Assembly: GCA_946122785.1 (NCBI GenBank)
Contig: CAMGYJ010000010.1
Location: 31,909,608-31,973,607, forward strand
Reading direction: 5' to 3'
Length of the DNA stretch: 64,000 nucleotides
Source: Linum tenue
Lineage: Eukaryota; Streptophyta; Magnoliopsida; Malpighiales; Linaceae
In this document: positions 48,101-58,870 of the stretch, one piece after another
Layout of the letters: every line of letters starts with the position of its first letter
Position numbering within the stretch: position 1 is the first letter of the stretch
The notes under the pieces: generated by a model
The model's database searches: none
What the model was told of the DNA's origin: nothing
What the model saw: only the letters and a program-made list of their open reading frames with translations
Translations under genes and position numbers: made by a program

Positions 48101-51100
48101 GCGATTTCCCATTGTACTTTTGTTCTGTGCAGAGAATGGCAACAAGGGCAAGCTTGGGAAGGCAGCGTACTTGGAGAAGTGGATCACAACAATAGCTCCA
48201 TTAAAAGCCGGCGAAACAGCCTACGATGTCAGCTTCGAGTGGGAAGAAGAAGAGATCGGAGTTCCAGGAGGGTTTCTTATCAAGAACAATCACCACAACG
48301 AGTTCTTCTTAAAGTCTCTCACGCTTGAAGATGTTCCTGGGGAAGGAAGAATCCACTTCCCATGCAACTCCTGGGTTTATCCTGCCAAGAACTACACCAA
48401 CGACCGCGTTTTCTTCACAAACAAGGTTTGCTCAACGCTGCAGTTTGTTCGTGCTTCTGTTAGGTTAAAATGACTCCATGGTTTGCTCAATTGTGTGACC
48501 ATTTACGCATTTAACTGTGATTTCTACTTGCTGCCTCTGCTCTGATCATGCAAGTTAACGTTTTCCTCCTGTTATTTTTGAGCAACAGTCGTATCTGCCA
48601 CATGAGACGCCATTGCCATTGGTGAAATACAGAGAAAAAGAGCTGGTTGCTTTGAGAGGAAATGGACAAGGGGAGCTCAAGGAATGGGACCGAGTGTATG
48701 ATTATGCTTGCTACAATGATTTATGGGATCCTGATGATGGTGATGCAGATAATGCCAGACCAACTCTGGGAGGATCGGCTGAGTACCCTTATCCTCGTAG
48801 GGGAAGGACTGGCAGGCCGCCCTCTAAATCAGGTAAAGTTACAGATGGCCATTAATACCCAAATTCATAAATTAAATCCAATTCATCCATTAAAATATCT
48901 AACAAATTCGATTCATTCAAATTCAATTTATTTTATCCAAATTCAATTGAATTAGTGGACTCATAGATTGGATTCATGGATTGTTGACAAATTACATTTT
49001 AGTTTTTATACTTTTTATATTTTACAATTTTATTTTTTTAGAAGAGAAGTATCCTTGGAAAATAATGTTTTAGCACCTAGAATTTTTCAACAGGACATTT
49101 TATTACCTAAACTTTTCAAAAATTTCGTAACGGTCTAAAATTTGGATGTCATTTGGATCCATGAATAAATCTACCAATCCATTTGATCCAATCAATTTGA
49201 TACCTGTAGGTAAATCTCATTTCCAACGGAATGTAACATATGTGTTTACTAGCCGGAGTGACTTTCAATAACAACATATTTAGATGAAATTTTAAGTGAG
49301 GAATTAGAATGGATGAACAAAATATAATATTGGTAATTGGATGCATGGAAACTATGTCTACCATCCTATTTACATTTCATTTTGATTTCTGAGCATTGTG
49401 TCTTAGCAGATCCAAATGTAGAGAGCAGGCTATCACTACTGATGACCCTAGACATATACGTCCCAAGAGACGAGAGATTTAGTCACCTGAAGCTGTCGGA
49501 TCTCCTTCTTAACGACCTCGAAGCCATCGTTCAAATCGTGAAGCCTGAACTGGAGGATCTGTGCTCTGGAAATGGGAATGAATTTGATTCATTTGATGAT
49601 GCTTTGACGCTATACGATGGAGGGGTGAAGCTCTCTGGAGGTCCTACACTCGATAACCTCTGGAAGAATAATCCTTTAGATATCATCAACCTGAAATACC
49701 CTTTGCCAGAAGTGATCAGAGGTACATAAATAAGTACGGTATGTATACAGGAAGGATGACAATGGAGATTTATCGATGTTAGCTCACTTTATTTCATCTT
49801 TGTGTTGATGATAATTTTTGAGCAGAGAGTAGGACTGCTTGGAGAACTGATGAAGAATTTGCAAGGGAAATGTTGGCTGGGCTCAACCCTGTTATCATTA
49901 GTCTTCTTCAGGAGTTTCCACCGAGGAGCAAACTGAATGCTAAAGTCTATGGCAATCAAGACAGTTCGATTAGTGAAGAACACATAAGGCATTTCCTGAA
50001 AGGATTGACGGTAGCTGAGGTAAAGTATCTCTTCTGTTGTGAAATCGACTCAACTTTTAATTAAATGAAAATAATCACATACCCGCAAAATTAACAATAA
50101 TAATAATGAAATTGGCCCAATAAGCTTCGTAGCATCCTCATCTGGCCCCTACAAATTTGTCCCAGATATTGATGAACTGAACTTAATATTTTGTTTGGCT
50201 CTTCAGGCAATCAAGAGCAACAAGCTATTCATACTAGATCACCACGACACAGTGATACCATACCTAAGAAGGATTAACGACAACACCACCTCCAAAACAT
50301 ACGCAACAAGAACAATCCTATACCTGCAAAACGATGACACATTGAAGCCAATGGCGATCGAGTTGAGCTTGCCACATCCCGACGGAGACCAGTTCGGAGC
50401 CATTAACAAAGTCTACACTCCACCACCTGCAGATCAAAAGGAGGGAAGCCTTGAAGAAATCATTTGGCAGTTGGCCAAAGCATATGTAGCAGTAAACGAT
50501 TCTGTCTCCCACGAGCTCATTACCCACTTCTTGCACACTCATGCCGTGATAGAGCCATTTGTAATTGCAACAAACAGGCAGCTGAGCCTAATCCACCCGA
50601 TCTACAAGCTTCTGCACCCTCATTTCCGAGATACTATGAGCATAAACGCGATTGCGAGACAGATCCTCATCAATGGCGGAGGAGTGGTGGAGTTGGCGTT
50701 CTACCCTGCCAAGTACTCCATGGAATTCTCTTCTTCACTATATAAAGACTGGAACTTCACTGAGCAAGCCCTCCCTCAGGATCTCAAGAAAAGGTAAATT
50801 GATGACGAGTGATAATGGAAGATAAAAATTACCAAGTCTTGAGCTCATCCAGGCATTTTATCGAACACCTTGCAGGGGAATGGCGGTTCCTCACCCAGAG
50901 TCCAAACACGGCCTCCGACTTCTGATCAAAGACTACCCATACGCCATCGACGGGCTTGACATCTGGTCGGTGATAAGAAACTGGGTATCCGATTATACAT
51001 CACTGTACTACAAAACCGATGAGGCGATTCGGAGTGATACCGAGCTCCAAATGTGGTGGAAGGAACTGGTGGAGGTCGGCCATGGGGACAAGAGAGACGA

Positions 51101-51629
51101 GCCTTGGTGGCCCAAGATGGAAAATCGAGAAGAGCTCATTGAATCGTGCACGACGATGATATGGATTGCGTCGGCGCTCCATGCGGCCACGAATTTTGGG
51201 CAGTACACTTACTCCGGCTACATGCCCAATCGCCCCACCAACAGCCGGCGATTCATGCCGGTGGAAGGAACGGCAGAATTCGAGGAGCTGAGAGAGAACC
51301 CAGATAGGGCTTTCATGAGGACGATCACGGCGAAGCTTCAGACGCTGCTGGTGATCTCGCTGATTGAAGTTTTGTCAATGCATTCTTCGGACGAGGTTTA
51401 TCTAGGTCAGCGGGATACAGCGGAGTGGACGGTGGATTTGGAGGCGACGGCGGCGTTCGAGAGGTTTGGGAAGGCATTGGCGGAAGTTGAGGAGAGGATT
51501 GTGGAGAGGAACAGAGAGGAGAAGCTGAGGAATCGGCATGGACCGGTGAAGATACCATACACTCTGTTGTTTCCGTCCAGTGGGGCTGGTATGACCGGCA
51601 AGGGGATTCCAAATAGTATTACTATTTGA
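36128..51629 (+). CDS. LOX: Lipoxygenase (linoleate lipoxygenase), seven exons, 886 residues
   Basis: It inserts O2 into linoleic and linolenic acid, the first step of oxylipin synthesis. Exons: 36128-36404, 48133-48425, 48589-48832, 49410-49721, 49826-50019, 50207-50793, 50876-51629. All introns are GT-AG and the phases agree. The PLAT/LH2 domain spans about residues 45-205 and the catalytic domain the rest. Iron ligands by alignment with soybean LOX-1 are His547, His552, His738, Asn742 and the C-terminal Ile886. Ala590 in AIARQ is the stereo-control (Coffa) alanine of S-lipoxygenases. The regio-control pair is Ala604-Phe605, unlike the Thr-Val of plant 9-LOXs. No plastid transit peptide is obvious (type 1, cytosolic), but residues 9-17 are CYCCCCCRC. 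No premature stop is seen, so it is probably functional. The exon 1-2 link is supported by phase and by continuity of the PLAT domain. Confidence 0.95.
37292..37738. mobile_element. hAT MITE in intron 1
   Basis: Ends are TAGGGGTGGCTATACGGTCC and, inverted, TAGGGCTGGCTATTTGGACC. The 8-bp duplication TCTACAAT (37284-37291, 37739-37746) is perfect. It is an inverted near-identical partner of the MITE at 35066-35507. Confidence 0.9.
37934..38609. mobile_element. hAT MITE with GGGTACCC-type words
   Basis: Ends are TAGGGATGGCAACAAAACCC and, inverted, TAGGGATGACGTTGGG. The 8-bp duplication GAGGGAAG (37926-37933, 38610-38617) is perfect. Subterminal sequence is rich in ACCCG and GGGTACCC. It sits inside the Harbinger-type element. 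Confidence 0.9.
39283..39965. mobile_element. Possible inverted-repeat element
   Basis: The left end (GTTCTCTATCTTCAATGG and on to TAGTGGATT) resembles the inverted right end (GTTCTCCATTCTCATCC and on to TAGTGGATT) over about 110 bp. The interior has repeated GTTCAATACAAATATG words. No TSD could be set. Confidence 0.4.
40480..40696. repeat. Inverted repeat (hairpin), ~75-bp arms
   Basis: The sequence with GCAAACAAGAAAGTTAACAA at the left returns in inverted form at about 40622-40696 with few changes, separated by about 65 bp. In the pre-mRNA of the lipoxygenase it could fold into a long hairpin. No TSD seen. Confidence 0.65.
41680..41935 (+). mobile_element. TRIM/LTR retroelement relic
   Basis: TTGGATCAATTGGTTCTTAAC is followed by ATGGTATTAGAGTC (primer site of the initiator tRNA type at 41722), and a related LTR-like end (TTGAATCAATTGGTTCTT) returns 216 bp later. 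This is the pattern of a miniature LTR element. The boundaries are not clear. Confidence 0.45.
42077..42402. mobile_element. Tourist-like MITE (Harbinger type)
   Basis: Inverted ends GAGCATATTCATTGG and GAGCATCCACATTAG, both followed by GCAATTGCATTTGT-like sequence, are flanked by TAA on both sides (42074-42076, 42403-42405). 326 bp, non-coding. Confidence 0.72.
42902..43207. mobile_element. Small inverted-repeat element made of GTACAACTT palindromes
   Basis: The ends share TATATAGCATTGGTG in inverted form. The 12-bp direct repeat CTCCGTGAATAA flanks both sides (42890-42901, 43208-43219). The interior consists of repeated ACAACTTNAAGTTGTA palindromes. Superfamily unknown; a Mutator-type origin is possible. 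Confidence 0.7.
43337..43611. repeat. MITE-like array of AACCCGAT words
   Basis: About 17-21-bp units of the type GACCCGCAACCCGATT are repeated a dozen times between GGTGTCAA at the left and TTGGCACA at the right. The flanks AAATTATA and ATATTATA agree at 7 of 8 bases. A sister array lies at 47628-47925. Confidence 0.6.
46862..47010. repeat. Short tandem repeat with AAATATTTGGTC
   Basis: AAATATTTGGTC followed by a CTTCCCTCCCTC-like stretch and AAAAGCACTTTTGAAA-like sequence is repeated three times at about 60-bp intervals (46868, 46928, 46985). An ORF over it is a repeat artefact. Confidence 0.6.
47628..47925. repeat. MITE-like array of AACCCGAT words, second copy
   Basis: Same repeat unit and same orientation as 43337-43611, ending ATTGACACCTATA. 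It lies 200 bp before exon 2 of the lipoxygenase. The left boundary, near TTGTGCCAAT, is approximate. Confidence 0.6.
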
Positions 51630-51729
51630 AAAAATTGGATTAAATTATTAGAATTTCCTTACTCGTGTGGTTAGTAGCGCGCAATTTAACTTTAACTTTT
51701 GTATGCATAATTGCTCTTGATAATTTATA

Positions 51730-52833
51730 GGATTATAGGTATAATATGCCCATCAGTTCACCTATAACGTTTTTTCAAATATGTCCCTCTACTACTGTTT
51801 ACATCAAACATGACATTGTACATTGTAAAAATGATCAAACATGCTCTTTTGTTAAAATTTTCATCCAAAAACCGTTAACCAAGGCCGAACTTTAGTTTGG
51901 GCGACACAAATGACTAAAATATCCCTAATAAATCCACTTTAGAATTTTTTGGGTTCTTTTGTATAATCAAATCATTCAAATAATTTCACTTTGAAAGACC
52001 CAGATAGGGATGGCAATGGGTAGGGTCGGGTGCGGGTTTACCCTATACCAACTCCTAACCCGCCGGGTAGAGCTTTCTAAAATACCCGACCAAATAACCA
52101 CCGAGTATGAAAATTATATAACCATACCCTACCCACCGGGTAACCACGGGTATTCAGGTAACCATTGGTACGAATCCTAAACTATGAACTTATACACATA
52201 TATGCACATACATACTCTTGTCCATTAAAAATTCTCAATACTTGTAACTGTTCTAGCTTCAACAATCCACACAAATAAAAATAGCAAACACATAATAATT
52301 GTTCTTACTTCTACAATCCACACAAACATAATAATCGTCTACATCTTCATCATCAATAATGGTAGCTAAACTCAATTTCTCAAGCTAAAATAAATTTCTC
52401 AAGGGAAACTGATCCTTTGGCTAGCGGGCCGGGTATAACGGGGCGGGTATTATCGATTACCATATCCGTACCCTACCCTTTATTTTGAAACCGGGTATTA
52501 TCCGTACCCGCCCCTTAACCCGTCAAAGCGGGTAATTACCCTCGTTGACCGGTTACGGTCGGGTAGGGTACCCATGGTTACGGGTTGGATTGACATCCCT
52601 AGACCCAGAGAAATAAAACAGGGGACAAACTGACATTTTCCCTCCCACTTGTCAATGTCGGGTCGTCTAAATCTCAATTCAACCATGATTGACGATTTTT
52701 TCAATGGAAATTTTAACAGAAGGGCATGTTTGATAATTTTTTCAAAGTACAAGGGCATATTTGATGTAAAAAATAGTAGAGGGGCATGTTTGATAAAACG
52801 TCATAGTAGAGGGGCATATTATACCTATAACCC
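51730..52833. mobile_element. Mutator-like MITE just downstream of the lipoxygenase
   Basis: Inverted ends GGATTATAGGTATAATATGC and GGGTTATAGGTATAATATGC continue into matching TTTATCAAACATG segments. The 9-bp duplication TAATTTATA (51721-51729, 52834-52842) is perfect. It starts 100 bp after the lipoxygenase stop codon and may supply part of the 3' end of the transcript. A hAT MITE is nested in it. Confidence 0.85.
52005..52601. mobile_element. hAT MITE nested in the Mutator-like MITE
   Basis: Ends are TAGGGATGGCAATGGGTAGG and, inverted, TAGGGATGTCAATCC; the 8-bp duplication GACCCAGA (51997-52004, 52602-52609) is perfect. Subterminal regions are rich in CCGGGTA words. Confidence 0.9.
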
Positions 52834-52849
52834 TAATTTATATCATTAC

Positions 52850-53340
52850 TTTTTTTTTTATCCAAGATAAGCCCCCAGGGCAAGGCCGAACATAATATAT
52901 AAAAAACAGATAAAAATAAAGAACGGTAGCCCGTATGCAACCGGACTCCCGATAAAAGAGCCTTTTTTGCCACGAGGTGGGCAGCTCTATGAAAGCTCCG
53001 AGGAGCAAAGACGCGAAACTGACACAGGGAGTCGAGAAGAGAGAAAGAACTTCCCTTAAAATATCTCCGACTTTAGAATGGGAAGACTTCCTCGAAGTAG
53101 CATCCTAATGACCGGTTGAGAATATCCTCGAGAGGTAACAACCAAACATTATGAGTAAGACACTTTCTCATAGTATTAGCATAATAAATTTTATCAAAAG
53201 CAAATGAGACAGTTCCATCACCTGAAAATCTGGTAAAGTCAGTTTGCACATCCTTGAAGATTCTTTGTACCCAATCAAACCGGATCAATATACTTTTGCT
53301 AGGGCAGGTTATATCTAACCCCAAAAAGGCATCCACATCG
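52850..53340 (-). pseudogene. LINE 3' end (RNase H tail, 3' UTR and poly-A)
   Basis: On the minus strand the frame from about 53336 to 53073 has VSFAFDKIYYANTMRKCLTH followed by NVW. This resembles the end of the RNase H domain of plant L1-type LINEs, where a VSF.FV...N..AH.LA pattern is usual. It is followed by GCCTTGCCCTGGGGGCTTAT and then a short A tract (T run at 52850-52859 on the + strand), as at a LINE 3' end. The 5' part is absent (5' truncation is the normal fate of LINE copies). Confidence 0.55.
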
Positions 53341-53399
53341 ATGCTAAAGATCTCTATCTCAAGAGATTAAAGAATGCCCTTTAGGCATTAGCGACATAA

Positions 53400-54380
53400 C
53401 CGAATGTATAACATCAATTGTATAATTCATAAAAAGAAGTAAATTAGCTCTACATTTGAAGAAGGATCCGAATTACCCAATAAACAACATTCTTAAAAGT
53501 GAATTACCAAAGATAATGAAGTAAAATTTCTATCTAGCAAAAATTAAGAGGAAGAGGAAATGAGACCACTAAAAAAGGAAGTTTAAATGATAAACAATAA
53601 TGATAATAATAAAGCATATTTAAAGAGGAAGAAACTACCCGAGAGGCAAAGCCAATTAATTATTTCTCTTCTAATCAACAATAATTAAGAATGCATGAAT
53701 AGGGAAAGTTAGAGGCAAAAAGTAATTAAGACTCTAATTAGTCCTAGGGGAAATAAATAAAATTCAAAGAGAACAAAAAGAGTAATCGACTCGTAGTTGG
53801 ATACAAATGAAGGGTCTTCCTACATGAATTATGAAAAGATAATTATATATTGATCAGAAAAAAATAATTACATCCTGGAATTTAACCAAACCATAAAATC
53901 AAAGAAGCGACTCGTAGTTGGATACAAATGAAGGGTCTTCCTAGCCACCAAATGGACTACCATATTTACTACGCCAACCTACAAACCGCATATTGAACCC
54001 TCTTTTGTTTGATAAGCAATACACAACTTCGTCAAAAAGAGCTCCAATCCGGCTGTCTTTGATATCAGAATGATTAATTTTATACATGAATTATGGTCAA
54101 ACGTTTGTATCCTATGTTATTTCCAAAGACATTCAAAAGCGATGGTAATTTTTACCAAGAAAGCCTAAAATTTTGTTTAGAGTTCGGATTTGGCATTAAG
54201 ATTTGTTCGATCCCATAGGAAACTTACAATTGATTGTGTTGAGGGATATGGATACAAACTCCGTGAAGAATATCATGTGTGGGGCACTGAAAATCACTAG
54301 ACTCTTCTTGTTGAATCGAATTTCCAAAACCCACAAAAAACAAACTACATGATTTGAGTGTTTTAGATGAGTTCATGTGT
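53400..54380. other. Intergenic, no gene seen; 36-bp direct repeat
   Basis: AT-rich. CGACTCGTAGTTGGATACAA and the following bases are repeated exactly at about 53787 and 53908, enclosing about 85 bp, possibly the footprint of an insertion. Nothing else recognisable. Confidence 0.45.
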
Positions 54381-55759
54381 TTTATCCAAAAGTTTAAGCT
54401 AATCTTATTGGTTGTTAGTGGATAAGGTGGTTAATGAGGAATTATTAGTTAGTAAGTAGTTAAGGGTATTGAGGTAAATTGTGTATTTACTTATTTACAA
54501 TTTAACCTAATTTCATAATTAAAGGAGGACTAATCGTCAATCCTTTGAAAACTCTAAAATCATAAAGTCGCCGGTTAGGTTTTGTTCTTTGGAGACGTCT
54601 TTCTACTAACATTCTACCACCTTCGACCCAGCGACTATCTGTCATTCTCATTCTTTGACGCCGCCGCGTTTTCCCTCCCTTCCACAAATGCCTAGTAAGC
54701 TACGCCGGCCAAGCCTAGGCTGAAAATACCTCGGGCTACTGTCTTAGATACCTTGCCGGAGTTGAAGTTTGTCATTTTTGTTTCCTGTCGTGAAGATGTC
54801 TTTTTTGTTTGTTTGTTTTACTGACCTGTGTCGTTTGTCATCGTCCTGCAGCTTTCGTTTGTCGACGGTCAGCCTTAATCTGGCGGTCTTCTTACCACTG
54901 CTGCCAGGATTAGTCATTGTCGGCGTTCATGTACTTTAGTCATCGCCAGCCTCTATACATCGAGGTTTATCTGATATTGCAACCAGTCAAGGCCTTGTTG
55001 GTTAGTTGGATGGAATATTGTTTGTGACTAATTTATTCATTAGTCATTCATGTGTTTTTGCTTGTTTTCAATACTACTTAAAACAATACTACTTATTGGC
55101 ATTAATAAGAGTAGTGGTTTAGTTTGTAACATATAATGCATGTTTGTGCATGTGGTATAATTCCAGCATAATCACCTTCAGGTCATTAACAAAATGATGT
55201 TGAGTATTAACGTTGTTCTGTGGCATTGACAACGTTATTTCTTTGCATTATGAATATTTTTCGGGGGCGCATGGACACACCGATAACAATCTCGATGTTG
55301 TTGATAACATTAATCCACGGGTTCCTCCTCCCCTCAAGGATGTAGTCGATGTTAGCCGGGGTGGGCGTCCTCCGAACGAAGACATTGATGGTTAGTATCT
55401 GAAATTCTTGATTTTGTCAATTTAATCATGAGTAATTCGAATTCACTTTACTCTAGATCACCATTAACGGTATCTCAAGAAAATATCAACAGTTTGTTGT
55501 CATCATTAATAATTAGAATGTAGCTAAACCAATATTAGTAACACTATTATTAAAAATATTTGTGGTCGTCGTTAATAATTAGTAACACTATTAGTTGTCA
55601 TTTGTTAATGTAGCTGTACATACGTGTTGTTATTGTTGTTTTTCTTAAGGTGGCAGAGTTTTTTGTTTGAACAATGATTTGGGCCCAAATGTACACATTT
55701 TGTCCCTTATTTCTTATTCGTTTATCTTAGTATTTCATCATTCCTCGACATATTTCACG

Positions 55760-56264
55760 CTAGGTTGTGCTTGTTTTGATACATTTCAGGTCCTAGCACG
55801 TGTGGGAGGGCCGAGGTCGAATTTTGGGATAATTGGAGGTCAAAAAGTGCAAAAAATCGAAGAAAAGTCTGAAGACGTCCAGGAAACAGCCGCAGTTCAC
55901 GGCCGGACGAGGCAGTTCACGGTCTCCTAAGACCATAAACTTCGACCACAAACCGTGAACACCGAGGCGTCCAGCGAGGTTCCTGAAGTTACTGACGACA
56001 AGGCAGTTCACGGTCTCTAAGATCGTGAATTGTGGCCATTGACCGTGAACCCAGGAAGCAAAGCGGTGCGTTTTGAAGACGACTGAGTTCACGGACGCGT
56101 TTAGGTGTTCACGACCGTGAACTGGCCAACGCGTCCGTGAACTGATCACTTTCGGGCAAATATGAAGACAGCAGCGGAGAGAGAGAAAGAGGAGATGGTT
56201 TTTGGAGAATGAACACTTTCTTTCTTTAGGGTTTCAACCCAAAACACCAAAGGGGAGTTCTAGT

Positions 56265-56322
<58 letters not shown>

Positions 56323-56560
56323 TCTTGGAGCTTAATTGAAGGCATTGATCAAGGTTGGAAGCTTGGAATCAAGTATAGAAGAAGAAGAAGATCTAGAGGT
56401 TTCTTTGTAATCTCCCCCCCCCCTCTCTCTCTCTAGAAACTCACTCTTTTCTCTTGGGTGTTGTAGATCCCTAACTAATACTCTGTAATTACTTGTTTAT
56501 ATGGAATGATTGTCATTGGGTATTGTTTAATTCAATGATTAAGGTATTATTCATGTTGAT
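55760..56560 (+). repeat. LTR fragment with TTCACGG/CCGTGAA palindromes
   Basis: A GC-richer island with repeated GGCAGTTCACGG, GACCGTGAAC and GTTCACGACCGTGAAC words, then GGGTTTCAACCC, a (GA)n tract and a CT-rich stretch. It closely resembles LTRs of plant Gypsy-type retrotransposons in style. No internal region or second LTR is present, so it is a solo or partial LTR. Boundaries are approximate. Confidence 0.5.
56269..56319. repeat. (GA)n microsatellite
   Basis: About 25 uninterrupted GA units, inside the LTR-like fragment. Confidence 0.95.
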
Positions 56561-57965
56561 TGTGCATGCTTGTGTTTAGATTCGATCATTTACGATAATT
56601 CTTTTTGCATTGTAAACGAAAAACAGCTTAGTTTATAAAAAAAAAATTATCATGTTATCATCATTTTCGACATAGAGTTATTAATAACATGTAATATGGT
56701 TATTAACCATTTAGATGCAATCATTATCAATGATTTGCTTGTATTTTCAAACGCAACGCATCTTAGTTATAAATGGTTTAGAATGTCTATTTCAATGTCA
56801 ATTTTTAATATTTGTAATCTGAAATAACAGAAGCTTATTTGTTCATATTGGATTGCTTATGTAATAATAACATATTAGTTGGGATTTGTCTTTACGTAGT
56901 TTAACGGCATGACAACTATGAATATGTCACATATGATTGTTTCGCCCCAGAACTTGCATAAGAGGAAGCATCCAAAACTAAAGGACTTATTCAGAATATT
57001 AATGATTATGTACTTATTCACAATAATACAAGCATGTTTATTGATGATTCTGATCAATTTTGGTGTTGCTTAATTCATCATCAATTAATAATAATATTAT
57101 TAAATTATATGCATGACATTATCAATGATATGCAAAATCATTGTTAATTATAGAAGGTAATTATCAGTAATAGCGTGAATCATTATTACTTTTCATGTCA
57201 TGTTCATTAACGTATTCAGAGAGATTATTGATTTTTTTTATCGATAGTAGGAATTCTTAATGTTATGCATCATCAATCATCATTATCAAATCAGATGGAC
57301 TAACTTGTGTATGATATGAATTTTTTTGTTTTTATTTTGATAATGTATGATATGAAAATCGCTAGTATTAGTCCGATGGTAATTATCAATATTAGAGAGA
57401 ATCATTATTAGAAGCTTTCATATTTGCACGCCTTATTATTACCAACGATTATGAAGGGATTATCAATGCTATAAATCAACATTTATTAACTATTTGATGG
57501 TCATTATCAATTGTTCATGATGACGTTGACAACGTTTAGAATATAATTAGTCATTGTATTATTAACGATATACAACATCGTATTCGTTCTTATAATCATT
57601 CTCTTATAAATGACTATTAACATTACTTCAATGTATTATCAACGTTTTTTTACCAAATTTCATCGATGTATCATATCATTATCAATGTTAACGCTTGCAA
57701 TTATTAAAGATAGAGATCATCATTATTAACGATTTCTCGTCATTTTTTATGAAATTGTTTTGGTGATCTATGATATTGTTACTAACCATTTCTCATAATT
57801 TTCAATGAAAATCATATATCGCGAACTATGTTTTAACATTGACAAGTAACGACGGATGGTGTCGAAGGAACTCATGTCCAAAACCCCGCTCATAATCCAT
57901 TTTAATACCAGTTCAATACCGAAGATGTTGCAACAATTGTTACCAGAAACACTTTCATTGTTGGG

Positions 57966-58870
57966 ATGGTTAACACAGGTCAAAATTCAAAAGCCAAAAA
58001 ATTTGGCTTACCTTGGTGTGATCCTTTACTAGAAAATTTGTCAAAGTCTTCGGCAAGAGGGAAAGTTAGCGTCCCAAAGTTTGGACAAGGGGGCATGTTA
58101 CCAAAGTTTGAACAAAGATGGATTGGGGGGCATGTCAACTTGAAAAAAGTTCAGCCTGCACATGGCTTGGGTAAAGGTAAAAGCATGATAAGGAATAGAC
58201 TGGGGGCATGTCACCAAATAGAAAAGTTGAATTGGGGGGCAGTTCAATCCAATCTGCAGTATGATCAAGCCATTCATGGTTTGCATAAATTAAAGAGTAT
58301 AGAAAATAATGGACAAGGCTGTAATATGTCGACTAAAAATGGTGGACATGGTGGTATGCACAAGAAGTCTCAATGTGCATCAAGAAAACTTGATGAAACA
58401 AAGGCTCTAAGGTGGTTATGTGTTAAGTGTAGGAGTCAACAAAATTTAGAGTGTTGGAAACAAAGACAAGTGAGTCTTGTAGGTGGCAGCGGACTTGTAA
58501 AGTCTAAGTACACATCCCCTCGAAGTAATGTGAAGAGTAGGCCCGAAGCAATTTTGGGAAAATCAAGGAAAATAAGTGCTAGTTTTTCCCTTCTAATCTA
58601 AAAGAATTGGGAATGAATTGTGTGACTCATAGAGAAAATCACAACCACAAGGGTCGATGTGAACAATCAGATGAGCTGGTGGGGATAACTCGAGCATATA
58701 AGCATAATACCGCAAGAAAGGGCGTTAGAAAACATGTTGCAAAATTGCAAAACCTGACATTAAGATGGAGTATGTCTCTCCAGTGTGTAAGCCTCCTTTG
58801 AGAGGAAGAAGCCACGTGATGTATGGATGGCTTGTGTGGTTTGACCAATGGAGTTGGCAGTGGGTGTATA
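57966..58870 (+). pseudogene. Gag-like protein of the second non-autonomous LTR element, decayed
   Basis: The 211-codon frame 57966-58601 is basic and low in complexity. It contains LRWLCVKCRSQQN, the counterpart of WLCDKCKNQNN in the protein at 28685-29956. After a stop and frame changes the tail reads YGWLVWFDQWSWQWV near 58820-58866, the counterpart of HGWLVWFDPWSWQ. Repeated segments with FGQGG, NGGHGG and GGH recall the NQTQHG and SGHGGKF segments of the other copy. It therefore belongs to the same family but is broken by stops and frameshifts. The N-terminal half and the 5' LTR are not recognisable upstream. Confidence 0.6.

Larger units (their letters stand above)
36405..48132 (+). other. 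Lipoxygenase intron 1, 11.7 kb, transposon-filled
   Basis: The donor GTAAGT at 36405 and the acceptor TGTGCAG ending at 48132 join a phase-1 codon. The other introns are 82-577 bp, so intron 1 is enlarged. It contains a Harbinger-type element with two nested hAT MITEs, a hairpin repeat, LTR/TRIM relics, a Tourist MITE, a small inverted-repeat element and two ACCCG-repeat MITEs. I see no other gene in it; stretches such as 43620-46780 are AT-rich without features I can name, except a tRNA-like relic near 45080-45150. Confidence 0.85.

Noticed and set aside
50672..50686. Gly597 in INGGGVV taken as a change at the lipoxygenase stereo-control (Coffa) site
   Set aside because: Counting from the iron ligands, the Coffa residue is Ala590 in AIARQ, which is conserved; Gly597 is seven residues further on.
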